Below, one piece after another: positions 10,798 to 21,731 of a stretch of 64,000 nt of DNA (position 1 is its first letter; the number at the start of each line of letters is the position of its first letter). A program made the translations under genes and the position numbers. Origin of the DNA: Cymodocea nodosa (taxonomy: Eukaryota > Streptophyta > Magnoliopsida > Alismatales > Cymodoceaceae). The DNA lies in the NCBI GenBank assembly GCA_036874045.1, contig CM072343.1, forward strand, positions 15,830,001 to 15,894,000, in the 5' to 3' direction. The notes beneath the pieces were generated by a model. It worked only from the letters and a program-made list of their open reading frames with translations. It ran no database searches and had not been told where the DNA came from.

Positions 10798-10807
10798 ATT
10801 GTGGTGA

Positions 10808-11215
10808 ACTTGCCTAGTGTTTGCCAAAGATAAAGGCTTTCAAATGTAGAGTTATGACACACTCTATGTAAGGAGTAATCTTGTTACTCAATATAGCAAA
10901 AATCGAATGTGGTCTTCAAATTGAGTGCAAAAGCCAAAAATCATGCTACAACACAAACAACATGCAAAATGATGTGATTTAGATCTTTGTTGATCAAGCT
11001 TTGTTTTTCTATAGATGCTTCCATGATTGAGCATTGTGATCATCAAACCATTATAATCATCACCAACAATTTAACCTTTAGCAAGCACATAAAAAATATA
11101 AAGATGGACTGTTACTACATCCATGAAATTAGGGTGAAAGAAGTCATTTTATATCCTACACTCAATTTTCGAAGTAGCAAACAAACATTTTGCCAAAAAA
11201 CCTAAGCGGAGTATT
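10808..11215 (+). pseudogene. Copia RNase H relic, copy 2
   Basis: It repeats the words of copy 1: SAKAKNHATTQTTCKMM, EHCDHQTIIIITNNLTF, KHIKNIKMDCYYIHEIRVKE. The preceding stretch (10870-10920) gives QKSNVVFKLSAKAK, matching the copia KKQNVVARSSAEAE region. CDNQ is CDHQ. Nucleotide similarity to 9697-9955 is obvious over about 240 bases, so the two are duplicated or sister insertions. Downstream there is a degraded tail and then a probable LTR. Confidence 0.75.
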
Positions 11216-11269
11216 TAAGTCACTTTGTGACAGGCTATACATAATAGATATTAATCCACCAACTTGGAG

Positions 11270-11410
11270 TGTTAGAGCCATTATTAAATATATGGATTAT
11301 TAGATATCTACTTCATTTGATAGTCTTGTGCAACCCAATATATATGTAATCTTTCCAAGTAATAATAGATTATTCTCTCATTTTCTCCTCTAAGAAATCA
11401 TTGCATCTTT
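11270..11410 (+). repeat. Probable short LTR after RNase H copy 2
   Basis: It begins TGTTAGAGCC right after CAACTTGGAG, in the position of a copia 3' LTR. The end is not clear, but the ~140-bp size and the opening match the short LTRs of the other elements. No partner LTR is visible. Confidence 0.5.
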
Positions 11411-11609
11411 GAGTGTGTAATCAAAATAAAACAGTGCTACATGTATTAAAATGGAAATTCATCACAATTATGATTGCCAAAATAATTTAAAACGTATTGG
11501 ATCAGTCCAATAAAATTAGATCCTTAAAAAAGAGAGCTATAACGATAGATAAATTGTAAACTCAGTCAAATAAAAGGAGGGATAATTATATATTGGTTTC
11601 AAGTCTTAC

Positions 11610-11740
11610 CTAATGGACAAAGCAAGAAAGACAACACGTATGTATGGAGCAATCCGAAAAGGTAGTAGAGTAATAGATGCAGGCGACATGAAAAGAATAT
11701 AAACCAACATATCACACACTAAAAGCATCAAAAGCAAGAC
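11610..11740 (-). CDS. TPC1: TPC1 exon 5 (two-pore channel: S3-S4 of voltage-sensor domain 1)
   Basis: The exon is bounded by an acceptor GCATATGCAG (before 11740) and a donor GTAAGAC (after 11610). It has 131 nt in phase 0 at its start and leaves two bases of a split Arg codon. It encodes VCDMLVYILFMSP (S3) and then LPFRIAPYIRVVFLALSI, the S4 helix of the first voltage-sensing domain. The FRIAPY.RV......SIR pattern is highly conserved in plant TPC1. TPC1 is the slow-vacuolar cation channel of the tonoplast. The downstream exons (pore 1, EF-hands, domain II) are not in the window and must lie left of base 1. No frame damage is seen. Confidence 0.9.
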
Positions 11741-12539
11741 CTGCATATGCACCAAAAAGTCAATGACTGGATGCAAATAACAATAAAATATACAAGTATT
11801 AAGCAATTTTGAACAGCATACCTAGGAAGCATGCAAGTGATGGCATGGAAATGTAACCGCATATGTAGTAAGCCAAAGTTTAAAAAATTATTTATTAGTT
11901 GCATGTCTTTTATTTCATATAAGCCTTAGATTTTTTACATTTATATTACAATTAGATGACTAAAACAAATTTGTAATAGCAAAATATTAATATTCAATTT
12001 TAGAGAATGTTACAAATTAGTTGATAATAAATATAAAAGAATGTGCAACTGAAATGATATACCACCAATGCAACTTTTTATGTTATTCATATTGATAAAA
12101 ATGATATTACAATTAAACAATCAGGACATGTAAATGAGTATAATTTTACACTTTTTGTCTTTCATAAGGAGAATACTACAATTATTGTACTACCAAAAAT
12201 TATACAAATTTAACATAAACTGCATCTCTTTGTTTTTTCCTAGAACGAAGGAGCAAAACACAAAATTAAAAAAAAAAACATAATGCAGTAGGTACAAAAA
12301 GTGTAAGACATTAGAGTAGTGATTAACAAAAAAAGGGCAAGATAAGTAGGAATCCAAACAAAAGCAAATAAGACATCATAGACAAAAGTTTAAAATTTTC
12401 AAGGTTGACTTTAGCCCTTGCCACAATTCCTGTTCATGAGCACTTTCTATATCAACACAGTCACATCATTGTACAACACATATAGTATGACTTTTCCATT
12501 CAAGGAACAACTTTGATACACAAAAAATTATATGATTTC
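11741..12539. other. TPC1 intron 4, left part: no feature seen
   Basis: AT-rich intron sequence with no recognisable element or open frame. Confidence 0.5.
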
Positions 12540-12722
12540 TTTCTATTAAGTTCAGGGGTATTATGGTCTTTTCATTTATTTCATAACTAAGTTATGTATC
12601 CTATAATACTCTTCCTAATCAATACAATCCCTAATTCTTCTTCTTCTTGACTTCTCCTTCCTCTCTCCTCCTCTCAACCAGCCACCAACCTCTTGAACAC
12701 TCACTACCGTCTGATGTTCAAC

Positions 12723-12734
12723 TTGGTATCAGAG
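12723..12734 (+). other. Primer-binding site (tRNA-iMet) of element F
   Basis: TTGGTATCAGAG is complementary to the 3' end of plant initiator tRNA-Met and is the standard copia priming site. It marks the right limit of the 5' LTR just before it. Confidence 0.75.
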
Positions 12735-13135
12735 TTCACATGTTGGGTGCCCATTCTCTTCATGCAATAATCGTCCATTCTCTTCATGCAATAATTGTCC
12801 ATTCTCTTCCCTATTGTTGTTGGCATCATTCACAATAGGCAACTAACTGTGTGCGGTAGGGTGGCTCCTCCATCAATCTGACAAACATTTGTCTATCAGC
12901 TTGTTAGCTTCTATCTACCAGGCTATTAAAATAGATGATGTCCCTTCCAATACACTATCCTGTTAAAGGTCCAAGGGTGCCCATCCTCTCTAATGGAAGT
13001 TGTTGTGAATGTAAAAAATCTAAGGCTTTGTTAACATGATGCAAGGAACTTCTTCTCCAGTAAAAGCTTTCTTTCTACATAGATTCCTTCTCTAGCCAGC
13101 AACCTAGGTATATTTTTGTTGCTCTAGCTTTTACC

Positions 13136-14030
13136 TTGAACAGATTTCTTGCTATTCCACCTCAACCCTCCTTAAGGATTTATAGAGGGTATAGATTAGT
13201 GATCAACATCTCAATGGAACATCCTAAAGTTGAATGGAAACAACTATATCCACAAAGTTTTAAGAAGTTTCTGATTGCCCATAGATATTTTCACCACATC
13301 ATTCAACCCCTATCTAATGACAAACATACTAGTTATGAGTAGTTTATTACTAATGTTGCGGTAATATCTTAGATGTTGAACAACATTAAGCCCAAAGTAG
13401 CAAGTAATGTAGTTCTATTAGAACCAACCAAAAAAATATGGGATACTCTACAATTAACATATGGAAATGAAAAAAATATTAGTCAAATTTTTGAACAATT
13501 ATTTACTAGTCACCAAGGGGAGCAAACAACACAAGAGCACTTTACTCATTTCAGAGCTCTTGCATATGAATTAAAACTATATTAGCCTATTACTACTAAT
13601 ATTCAACAAAATCAATGGTATCATGATAAGTTGCTAGATACTGCATATCTCAATAGTCTTAAACCTAAGCTTATCGAACTCATTCGAAATTAAGTCCTTA
13701 GTAGTGATAGTTTGCCAAATCTCTAAAATGTTTTCTTAAAGGCATTATGTTCATCCTCAGCCTCTTCTTCAGTAGCTAAATAGTCTACTATGACAGTTTG
13801 AGGCCATGGATATTCTGGAGGTCAAGGGGGTGACCGAGGAGGTCATGGGAAGATACACTACAAGCATTATAGTCATACCAACCACCAATTTGACAAGTGT
13901 TGGCAAAATTTTAGCAAACCAAAATATGCTTAGTGAACTACTAAGACCAGGGTTATTACATAGGAGACTAGGAGTGATGCATTTAATCAAGGTGGATCTT
14001 CAACTATTGTCCTTTAACACAAGCTAAATA
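13136..14030 (+). pseudogene. Element F gag remnant
   Basis: Broken plus-strand frames read NNIKPKVASNVVLLEPTKKIWDTLQLTYGNEKN, then EHFTHFRALAYELKLY, then LDTAYLNSLKPKLIELIRN. This is the copia gag core (UBN2 family: ...T...IW..L...Y......F..L). Downstream a Gly-rich stretch (GGQGGDRGGHG) is followed by KHYSHTNHQFDKCW, a zinc-knuckle relic. At least five stops interrupt it. Confidence 0.7.
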
Positions 14031-14166
14031 TGTTGAGATCTTACAGTTAAGGGAACACTAGATTCCAACTACTGCATCTCATGTTGTATCATCCTCTTCA
14101 GGTATAATTGTCTTCCTAACCTCACACAATAACTCTTAGATTGTAAATTCTAGAGTCTCATCCTAC

Positions 14167-14430
14167 ATGATAGATACTCATGATATCTTTACCCACCTTA
14201 ATAGTTTTTCCGATGTTAACTCTATTTTTGTAGCTAATGGACAAACCCATTTTGTTTCTGGAGGAGTTATTCAAGTTACACTGAATATGGCCCTTGACCG
14301 TGCCTTGTTTGTTCCCAATTTTCTAATTAATCTCCTCTCAATTGGTACTCTTACTGAAACTCTTTCCTATACTACAACCTTCTTTCCATTTCATTATGCT
14401 TTTCAGGACCCATTGATGAGGAAGAGAATA
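14167..14430 (+). pseudogene. Element F protease remnant
   Basis: The open frame contains SIFVANGQTHFVSGGVIQV and ALFVPNFLINLLSIGTL, matching the copia protease after its active site (VANG....GSG...L.NVLYVP...NLLS). The DSG active-site triplet upstream is not recognisable. After LSIGTLTETL the similarity ends abruptly, the likely left edge of an internal deletion. Confidence 0.7.
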
Positions 14431-14640
14431 TTGCTATTCCACCATCAATTATCCACCCAGCTATTGCCACCAGCCAGGGCCATCTCCTCCATATTTGCCA
14501 ACAAGGCCAGAAACCTTACCCACTTCTATGCCACCACTAGCCTGTTTCATTCCCAATAGCCCATTGTTGCCCCCTCCTTCCACTACAACCACCTCCTATC
14601 TCAAGCCCTCCATGTTTAAGATGATTGAAGCAACAAAGAT

Positions 14641-15452
14641 TGGGCACAAATCCACCCTTCAAATCACATAATCAACAATCAAAAGTACAATCAAATAATT
14701 TTGTTGTGTATCTTACTAGCAGAGGGTCCACATCAATACCTACATCATTGGAAATGTGATTCCTAAGATTTAGTCTCGTGATCAATTGAAAACAACCAGT
14801 GATAAAATCAACTCCTATTTGTACAAGATCAATGCCACAAGACATTATCACTAGCATAGCATGAATGCTGCAAAAGCCATGCAATATAGAGAATTCTGTA
14901 AAGTTGATATGGTAACAAATTTTCTCTAGCCATTTTATCTCAAATTCATGTACACCAAAAATCACATCCAAATAGTGTTTGTCAACAACTTAAACCTCAC
15001 AGCAATTTCATAAATCCCTTTGCAAGAATGGTTGGAATAAAATTACCAAAATTTATTGCACCTTCCTTTTTGTAATCAGCTTAATAAAGAAAGGTGACAA
15101 AAGTCACACCATTGAGAACCCCATTTGTAAAAACATCATTCACAATACACAAACAGTCAAACTGGAGAAGACAAAACTTCAAACAGAAAAGGACAGGGAA
15201 CCCAAATGGCCCAGTTCTTTATCACCATCCTCGTGAAAATCATAGACCTGATCTCCTCTTTAGAGAAATTTTGGTTATGGAAAGCATATTATGCCACTAC
15301 AATATAGGAGACTCCTACCAATAGTATTTATCTCTTCTTTTCATGAAGACTAGAAATGTTCAACTTTTATCGTGACTGTAAAAACTCTTGAGGTAGTTGC
15401 ATGTTTAATCAACTAAAGAAATGACTTAATTTAAAACACAAGAAATGAGAAC
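14641..15452. other. TPC1 intron 4, right part: no feature seen
   Basis: No domain or element end is recognised here. The open frames at 14672-14971 (minus) and 15094-15324 (plus) have no recognisable motif. Confidence 0.4.
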
Positions 15453-15548
15453 CTTCAGTATGTTCAAGCGATTTTTCCAGTAGTGATTGGGACCTTCATA
15501 GGACATTGGAAAGAGTGAATCAACAATAAGAATGAGTAACGTTAATCC
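15453..15548 (-). CDS. TPC1: TPC1 exon 4 (S2 and S2-S3 linker of domain I)
   Basis: A 96-nt exon of exactly 32 codons. The acceptor TTTATTGCAG precedes 15548 and a GT donor (GTTCTC) follows 15453. It encodes LTLLILIVDSLFPMSYEG, then a basic amphipathic end (YWKNRLNILK). The FP.SYEG motif and the R-L-N-.-.-K that leads into S3 are hallmarks of plant TPC1. It joins exon 3 (ends FIYE) and exon 5 (starts VLLL) with no phase change. It is too short to stand out as an open frame and was found by following the protein family. Confidence 0.9.
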
Positions 15549-16619
15549 CTGCAATAAACAAGAAGGAATTAGTTAAATGGAAAGAATAATACACCACCAT
15601 TCACACAGAAGAATGTACAAAGGCATCCATGAATCAAAGTTATTTTCAAAGGTCCAACAGAAAACCTTTATAGAAAACTTTTACCAGAATATATATTTCA
15701 CATAGAAATCATTTTATGAATTCATAGGACCATGAAATATAAATAAAACTATAAAAGAAATTTCACAGGTAGGAATACAACAGCTAGCATTATGAATTAA
15801 CTTTTCACACTGTTCCTGAAGAAGGTCCTATAAATGCTTCATATGTATATAAACAAAACAAAAATAATCTCCAAAAGATACTAGATGTGAAAGTCCAACT
15901 CAAACCTAGTTGGCAGTGAGTCACCAAGTCCTACATCATATAAGCTCTGGCTCTATTTTCTTTTCTACAGATATAAGACATTGTCTCAACATGCTTCCTC
16001 ACTTGTGACTTATTTTATATGTCTACAAATGGCTCACACCATCAAATTTACTCTGATATTAAGTAAAAGTCTAACTTAAAACTAATTAGTAATGAGTGGC
16101 AGGTCCCACATCATATACATCTAATTTTTGTTTTCTTTTCCATAGATGTAGGACTTTGTCTCAACACCAAATATTATTAATCAAATATCCTAAGCATGGC
16201 ATTTAAACAAATATATAATAAACGAGACCATCTGCAGAATTACTGTGAAATTGTTTAGGGATAAGAATCAGGAACGATAAGTAAACTATAAAGCCAAATG
16301 TATTATGCACCACAGCTTCAAATAACCCCATAATAAAATGCTAAAGAAAAAGAGAATAATGGATTGTAATTATCAAGTTACAACCTCACAAGTTTGGCAC
16401 AATGACAAAGAGCAAACCTCAGGCCCAAACAATCAAGGCATGTGCTCAAGTGATCAACTGATGTGAATGAGATTGAGAATCAAAGCATGTGTCACAAGCT
16501 ATAATAGCTAGACCACCTTGTCTAGTTTTAGAAAAATCCCTTCAGTTAAAGTACAAAATCTTCAGCTTTAGAGTTATGGTGGAGAGGAAAAAATGAGTTA
16601 TGTTCCATCACTAATGAGT
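15549..16619. other. TPC1 intron 3, left part
   Basis: No gene here. It holds the duplicated repeat at 15885-16172 and otherwise AT-rich intron sequence up to the target site of element D. Confidence 0.5.
15885..16172. repeat. Two tandem copies of a ~150-175 bp dispersed-repeat-like unit
   Basis: Copy 1 (from GTGAAAGTCCAACTC) and copy 2 (from GTAAAAGTCTAACTT) share GAGT, a CC-ACATCATATA phrase, TTTTCTTTTC.ATAGAT and GAC.TTGTCTCAACA. The phrase AGTCC.ACATCA...GACTTTGTCTCAACAC is one I associate with abundant dispersed plant repeats, but I cannot name the family. Confidence 0.55.
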
Positions 16620-16624
16620 GATTA
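16620..16624. other. Target-site duplication of element D, left copy
   Basis: GATTA directly precedes the LTR start TGTAATAATTAGG. The same five bases follow the other end of the element at 26056-26060. Confidence 0.75.
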
Positions 16625-16951
16625 TGTAATAATTAGGACTGTAGAAATAGGATTTTGGTGAGTAAAGGAAGATCAAGAAAAATGAAGTCTAAGACCAGAA
16701 CTTTGAAGAACTGCAACCTTTTCTTCTATAGATTTTAATAGGAGGATTACATGGTCTACGTGCATACCCAAGACATTATATAGCCTCTTACAATCAGTTA
16801 TAACCAATTAAGCTCACTCATCACACGTTCAGGATGTGTGTTACATGCAGATTCAGACCAAGTCAATAACTGAAAATTGACATAACAACAACAAAAGAAA
16901 AAAACACAATCTCTTAAAACATAATTTTGCACATACATAATTTAAACGTAG
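16625..16951 (-). repeat. 3' LTR of element D, first segment
   Basis: It is homologous to 25704-26030 with scattered differences and small indels. It is cut at CGTAG (16947-16951), the B1 target site. It resumes at 21975 after the second copy of CGTAG. Confidence 0.9.
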
Positions 16952-17182
16952 TGTTGTACAAGAGAGAAGCGATAAAAACCAAACACACAAAGCCAAAATT
17001 TACGTGGTTCCCCAACTTGGGTACATCTACGGATGAAGAGGGATTTGGTTTTCTATTCAAATGGAGTACAAAAGAATTAGCAACACAATGGGTGCCCTAG
17101 GTCCATGCTTAAATAGCATAGACAATACAATTGGTCAAATGACCAAAATACCTTTATACTAATTTAAGTCATATATTCAACA
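16952..17182 (-). repeat. 3' LTR of B1
   Basis: 231 bp, TGTTGTACAAG to ATTCAACA. By eye it differs from the 5' LTR by about 18 substitutions, nearly all transitions, and one 7-bp indel. A following ATCTCCACCTTGACTT is the complement of the polypurine tract. Confidence 0.95.
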
Positions 17183-17251
17183 ATCTCCACCTTGACTTGA
17201 ATTATAACTCCACCTTGAGCAAAGCTCTCCATCACAATGACCCAAGAAGGG

Positions 17252-18262
17252 TCAGCTGCATCCATATATATTGAGCAAGTCAAGACAATGCTTGAACTTA
17301 CTCTCAATCACCCCTTTCGTGAACATATCAGCTGGATTGTCTTTTGTGTTGATCTTCAAAATCTTTATTCTGTCTTCACTTCTAAAAAAGTGATATCTGA
17401 CATCAATGTGTTTAATATGGTCATGAAGCACATTGTTCTTTGCTAAACAAATGGCACTGAAACTATCACAAAAGATATCAACCCTGTCAACTTGTAATCC
17501 AAAATCTCCAAGTAGTCCTTTTAGCCAGATTCCTTCCTTTGCAGCTTCAGTCATTGCCATGTACTCAGCCTCGGTAGTGGAGAGCGAAATCGTAGGCTGA
17601 AGTGTAGATTGCCAACTGACAACTGAACCTACCACTGTAAAAACATATCCTGTTAAAGATCTTCTCTGATCAGCATTTTCAGCAAAGTCTGAATCTGAAT
17701 ATCCTGCCATATTGCAACTTTGTTTGACATCATATATCAGTCCAACATCTGGAGTTCCTTTCAAGTATCTGAAAATCCTCTTTACAGCCTGCCAATGGAT
17801 CTTCCCTGGATTTGACATAAATCTACTTACCACACTAAGAGAATAGGCCAAATCTGGGCAAGTACATACCATTGCATACATCAAGCTCCCAACAGCTTGG
17901 GAGTAAGGAACGCACTGCATGTATTCCTTTTCTGATTGTGTTTGAGGTGTCATAACTAAATATAATCGAAGATTCCTATCATAGGGTGTTCCAATGGCTT
18001 TACTAGAAACCATTCTAAATCTATTTAAGATCTTCTGTACATAGCTATGCTGATGGAGAAACAACTTTTCAGCACTTCTATCACGATGTATCACCATCCC
18101 TAGAATCTTGCCTACAGCTCTTAAGTCTTTCATTGCAAATTCAGACTTCAAAGTATTCTTCAAATCCTGTATAACATTGATATCTTTAGATGCAATTAAG
18201 ATATCATCAACATACAAGAGCAAGTATACATGTGTGTCATGATTTAAGTGTTTGATATACAC
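17252..18262 (-). pseudogene. B1 RT C-terminus and RNase H
   Basis: A 336-residue open frame carries the RT active-site box LLLYVDDILIAS near its start, then KILGMVIHRDR, the thumb (GSLMYAMVCTCPDLAYSLS), and RNase H (SDSDFAENADQRRSLTGY, STTEAEYMAM, FCDSFSAICLAKN, HIDVRYHFF, DNPADMFTK). The YVDD and RNase H acidic residues appear intact here. The inactivating lesions lie upstream. It is nearly the same as the B2 frame at 34366-35628. Confidence 0.95.
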
Positions 18263-18660
18263 ACATGAATCAGAAGTGCTGCGTAGGAAACCAACTTTGG
18301 TAATAAAATAATCAAATCTTTTATATCATTGTCTTCAAGATTGCTTGAGTCCATATAGGACTTCTTAAGCTTGCAGACCAAATCTGATCTCCCTTTCTTT
18401 GCAAAACCAATTAGTTGTTCTATCCATATTTCTTCTTCTAAATCACCATGTAGAAAGGCTGTTTTCACGTCAAGCTATTTAAGTTCTAAGTTCTTTGTTG
18501 CAACAATAGCCAAAAGAACTCTGACAGACGTGTGTCTGATGACTGGTGCAAATACTTCATTATAATCAATGCCTTTCTGTTGAGAATAGCCTTTTGCCAC
18601 CAATTTTGCCTTGAATTGTGTTCCAAGATTGTCTTGTGTTCCAACTTTTCTTTTAAACAC
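18244..18660 (-). pseudogene. B1 reverse transcriptase, front part (frameshifted)
   Basis: Two frames separated by a stop read QFKAKLVAKGYSQQKGIDYNEVFAPV, then LDVKTAFLHGDLEEEIW, then VCKLKKS. These are the copia RT fingers and palm. The stop falls where B2 has Gln (LELEQFDVK in B2, LELK then stop in B1). After CKLKKS a frameshift replaces the LYGLKQSPR motif that B2 keeps. Confidence 0.9.
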
Positions 18661-18682
18661 CTACTTGCAATCTACAACATTC

Positions 18683-19438
18683 TTATCTTTTGGGCGCTTC
18701 ACTAAATCCCATGTCTGATTTTTTTTGAAGGGACTGAAGCTCCTCTTGCATAGCTTCCATCCAATGAGCAGCATCTGAATCCTTTATAGCAGCATCATAT
18801 GTTAAAGGATCAATAGCTTCCTCCACTTCACTTGCAGCCTGCAAGGCAAAAACAATCATATTGCTAAAACCATACTTCTGCGATCGTTGAGGAACCCTTC
18901 TAGGTCTATCTCTAGCAACACATCTCTCTTGTGATTCCTCCTCAAGTTGATCTGCATTTTCATCTGAGTCCACATGTTGGTCTTTATCTGAAGCTGTTTG
19001 TTCCGGGACAATATGACGTGATAAGTCAAACTCCACCTGTTCAGGGGTGCTGGATTCTTCTGACACTATTGGTGACTCTCCATTTTGCATTAAAATAGCC
19101 TCATCAAAAGTAACATCACGACTGTGAATTACTTTTCTTGTCTTACTGTCAAAGATTCTGTACCCTTTGACTCCGATGCCATATTCAACAAAAATACCCT
19201 TTCTGGCACGTGGTTCTAGTTTGCCATTATCTACATGATAGTATGTTGTACAACCAAAAATCTTTAATTTGGAGTAATTTGCAGCCCTATTCATCCACAC
19301 TTCATAAGGTATCTTGTCACCTATACCACTGAAGGGAGATCTGTTGACAAAATAAAATGTTGTGTTCACAGCCTCAGCCCAAAATTTCTTCTCTGATCCG
19401 GCATGAAAAAGCATGCACCTTGCTTTCTCCAACAACAT
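18683..19438 (-). pseudogene. B1 integrase C-terminal part and linker to RT
   Basis: It contains LLEKARCMLFHAGSEKKFWAEAV and TTFYFVNRSPF (C-terminal part of the integrase core), IPYEVW (the GKRP-like region), LKIFGCTTYYHV, ARKGIFVEYGIGVKGYRIFD, then the acidic linker and HWMEAMQEELQSLQ at the RT entrance. All are typical copia landmarks. A stop upstream (plus 19469-19474 region) separates it from the catalytic part. Confidence 0.9.
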
Positions 19439-19615
19439 ACGGTTCAGACATTTTACTACTCCATTTTGTTATGGAGTGCCTCTAACTGTGTAGTGTCTAA
19501 TGATACCCACTTCTTTACAAAAGTTGTCAAACTCATGAAAGTAAAATTCCAAACCATTGTCAGTTCTCAAATATTTCACCTTTCTACCAACTTGATTTTC
19601 AACTTGAGTCTTCCA

Positions 19616-20191
19616 CTATTTAAAGCTCTTGAAAGTCTCACTTTTATGTTTCAAAATGAAAATACATGTCATACGTGAATAGTCATCCACTATAGAAAGG
19701 AAATATCTGGAACCTGCTAGGGAGGGTTGTTGAGAAGGTCCCCAACAATCTGCGTGGACATAATCTAATGCCCCTTGAGTGGTATGCTCTGCTGTTCCAA
19801 ACTGCACATGTTTTTGTTTTCCATAGATGCAATGTTTGCACAATTCTACATCAATGAATTTGTGCCCATTCAGTCTGCCCAAACTGCTAAGTTTCTGCAT
19901 TCCTCTCTGCCCCAAATGACCCATTCTTGAGTGCCAAATTGCAGAAATGGTTTGCTGATTACTCATAGCTGCGACAGCATCTCCTACAACTGAAGAACCT
20001 TGCAGAATATATAGAGGCCCATTTTTTACTCCTTTCATCACTACCAATGAGCCTTTTGAGACCAACAATTTGCCTCCTCCTCCTAAATACTTGAAACCCT
20101 TGGAATCAAGTGTCATCAAGGATATCAAGCTTTTGCCCAGCTTGGGCACATGCCATACATCTTCAAGGATTCTCATCGTGTCATCATGCAT
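19616..20191 (-). pseudogene. B1 protease C-terminus and integrase zinc finger/core start
   Basis: It reads VWHVPKLGKSLISLMTLDSKG (protease end) and then the HHCC zinc finger WHSRMGHLGQRGMQ...CKHCIYGK. The DDE core follows with first Asp HADCWGP and second Asp SIVDDYSRM. The frame ends shortly after KHKSETFKSFK, before the catalytic Glu. Confidence 0.9.
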
Positions 20192-20272
20192 CTTGAATCT
20201 AATTATACCAATGCCAACTCTTAGACAAACATCATCATTTGCTAATCTAACTTGTCCTCCATCAACAGTCTG

Positions 20273-21184
20273 TTAAGTATAAAAATACTCCCTATTGGGA
20301 GTCATATGATGAGATACTCTAGAGTCTAAGATCCAATGTTGATCTGTATATGCACTACAGCAAACAGTCAAAAAAAAGTCACCTTCAGACGTTGAATCTT
20401 CTTTTTCAACTACTGACACACTCCCTTTGGATTTCAATTTAGGACAATTTACCTTCCAATGTCTCTTTTCTTTGCAATAATTGCAAGTATCCTTAGAGTA
20501 CTTGCCTCTAGATTTACTCCTTCCTCTATGCCTGTTATTGCTGTTTTGTTTTTGTTGACGTCCCCTATTATATCCCTGATGTACGGACAAACCAGATGCA
20601 CTTGCATCATTGCTCCCATGTGTAACCATGTGTCTGAGTTCTCTTGAATGAAGACTGAACCTCACTTCCTCTAATGTGATAGTGTCTCTGCCAACTACGA
20701 AGGACTGCACAAAATTTTCAAATGACAGTGGAAGTGAAACTAGTAAAATGAGAGCAGCATCCTCATCTTCAACAATCACACCAATGTTTCGTAGCTCTAT
20801 AAGAATAGTGTTTAATTGATCCAAATGTTGCTTCAACGGTGTACCTTCCTTTATTTTTAAAGAGAACAACCTCTGCTTGAGCAATAATTTATTAGTAAGG
20901 GACTTTGTCATGTAGAGAGTCTCCAACTTGTTCCACAACCCAGAAGTTGTGGTCTCATCAGCAACTTCAATAATAACCTCATCTGATAGGCATAGTAAAA
21001 TAGTTGAGTGAGCCTTTTCTTCTTGTTGTTCATATTCTGCAGATTTTTTATCCATAGTCGACTCCTTGTTTAAAGGTGTCCAAATGCACTGTTGCTTCAA
21101 CAAAGCCCTTATTTTTATTTGCCAAAGGCTGAAACTATTTTTGCCATTAAACTTATCTATTTTCAAAGTCGGTGTTGACATCAC
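20273..21184 (-). pseudogene. B1 gag and start of protease
   Basis: A 303-codon open frame beginning with Met: gag core (FNGKNSFSLWQIKIRALL, TTTSGLWNKLETLYM), a basic stretch (RGRSKSRGKYS), then a CCHC zinc knuckle CNYCKEKRHWKVNC, then the protease start WILDSRVSHHMT. The DSG triplet reads DSR, so the protease active site is damaged. It ends in a stop at FYT, where B2 reads on (FYTYQTVDGG). Confidence 0.95.
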
Positions 21185-21731
21185 AAAAATGTGTAAATTC
21201 TACGCAAAAATCACTGTTTATCTTCAAAAAATAGACCAAAAAAGCCAACCTTGTGTACTGACTTGTACACACAATGTTGTTGTGCATCGGACTAAAGATA
21301 CCACTGTGGACAACGCACGATCTACAGTCTCGCGGATGGCAGGCGAGCAGACGTGCGGGTGGCAGAGGAGCAAGCAGCAGTCGCGCGGGCGCTGGCGGAG
21401 GCAGACCCAGTCGCGCGGTTGCTGGCAAAGGCAAACGCAGTCGCGCAGGTGCTGGCTTCCAAATGAACGCACGCAACAGATGCGCAGACGTACGCATGCA
21501 GGCAAACGCGCAGACGTACATGTGCAGACAATCTCGCGCGAACGGATGCTGAGTGACGAACGCGCGGATGGGTGATCTGCAGTCGAATAGGCGACTGTCG
21601 AAGATGGCATGAGCAGATGTGCATGTGTGCGAACACGCGGACGGCGGCTACTATTCTTCTAGTTGATTTTCTCCCAAAAAAAAAATAATATTTCCTTTCT
21701 CTTCCAAAGAAACCCTAGCTCTGATACCAAT
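21185..21731 (-). other. B1 untranslated leader, CpG-rich with 30-bp repeats
   Basis: The region lies between gag and the primer-binding site. Bases 21330-21600 are strikingly GC- and CpG-rich against AT-rich surroundings. They hold two clear copies, plus decayed ones, of a ~30-bp unit containing GGCAGACCCAGTCGCGCGG or GGCAAACGCAGTCGCGCAGG. In B2 the same array has at least five units. The open frames here on both strands are by-products of this composition. The right end is the primer-binding site complement (21718-21731). Confidence 0.75.

Larger units (their letters stand above)
12540..14640 (+). mobile_element. Decayed copia element F (5' part, internally deleted)
   Basis: The plus-strand primer-binding site TTGGTATCAGAG lies at 12723-12734. 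It is preceded by an R/U5-like, CT-rich LTR end (12540-12720) and followed by leader, gag and protease remnants in the right order. Integrase, RT and RNase H are missing: after the protease the sequence passes to a proline-rich stretch (14400-14600) like the linker between integrase and RT. No 3' LTR is recognisable. It lies in TPC1 intron 4, antisense to the gene. Confidence 0.65.

Noticed and set aside
1-11609. Search for further TPC1 exons (pore 1, EF-hands) left of exon 5
   Set aside because: I read the minus strand for the expected peptides (LRDTL..L.G.LGTYLN, TTSNNPDVW, EF-hand loops) and found none, so they most likely lie outside the window.
21224-21636. Several overlapping open frames on both strands, rich in Ala, Arg, Pro and Cys
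   Set aside because: They fall in the CpG-rich repeated leader of B1. The same happens in B2 (38261-39157). No frame is shared between the two copies with a conserved protein, so they reflect composition.
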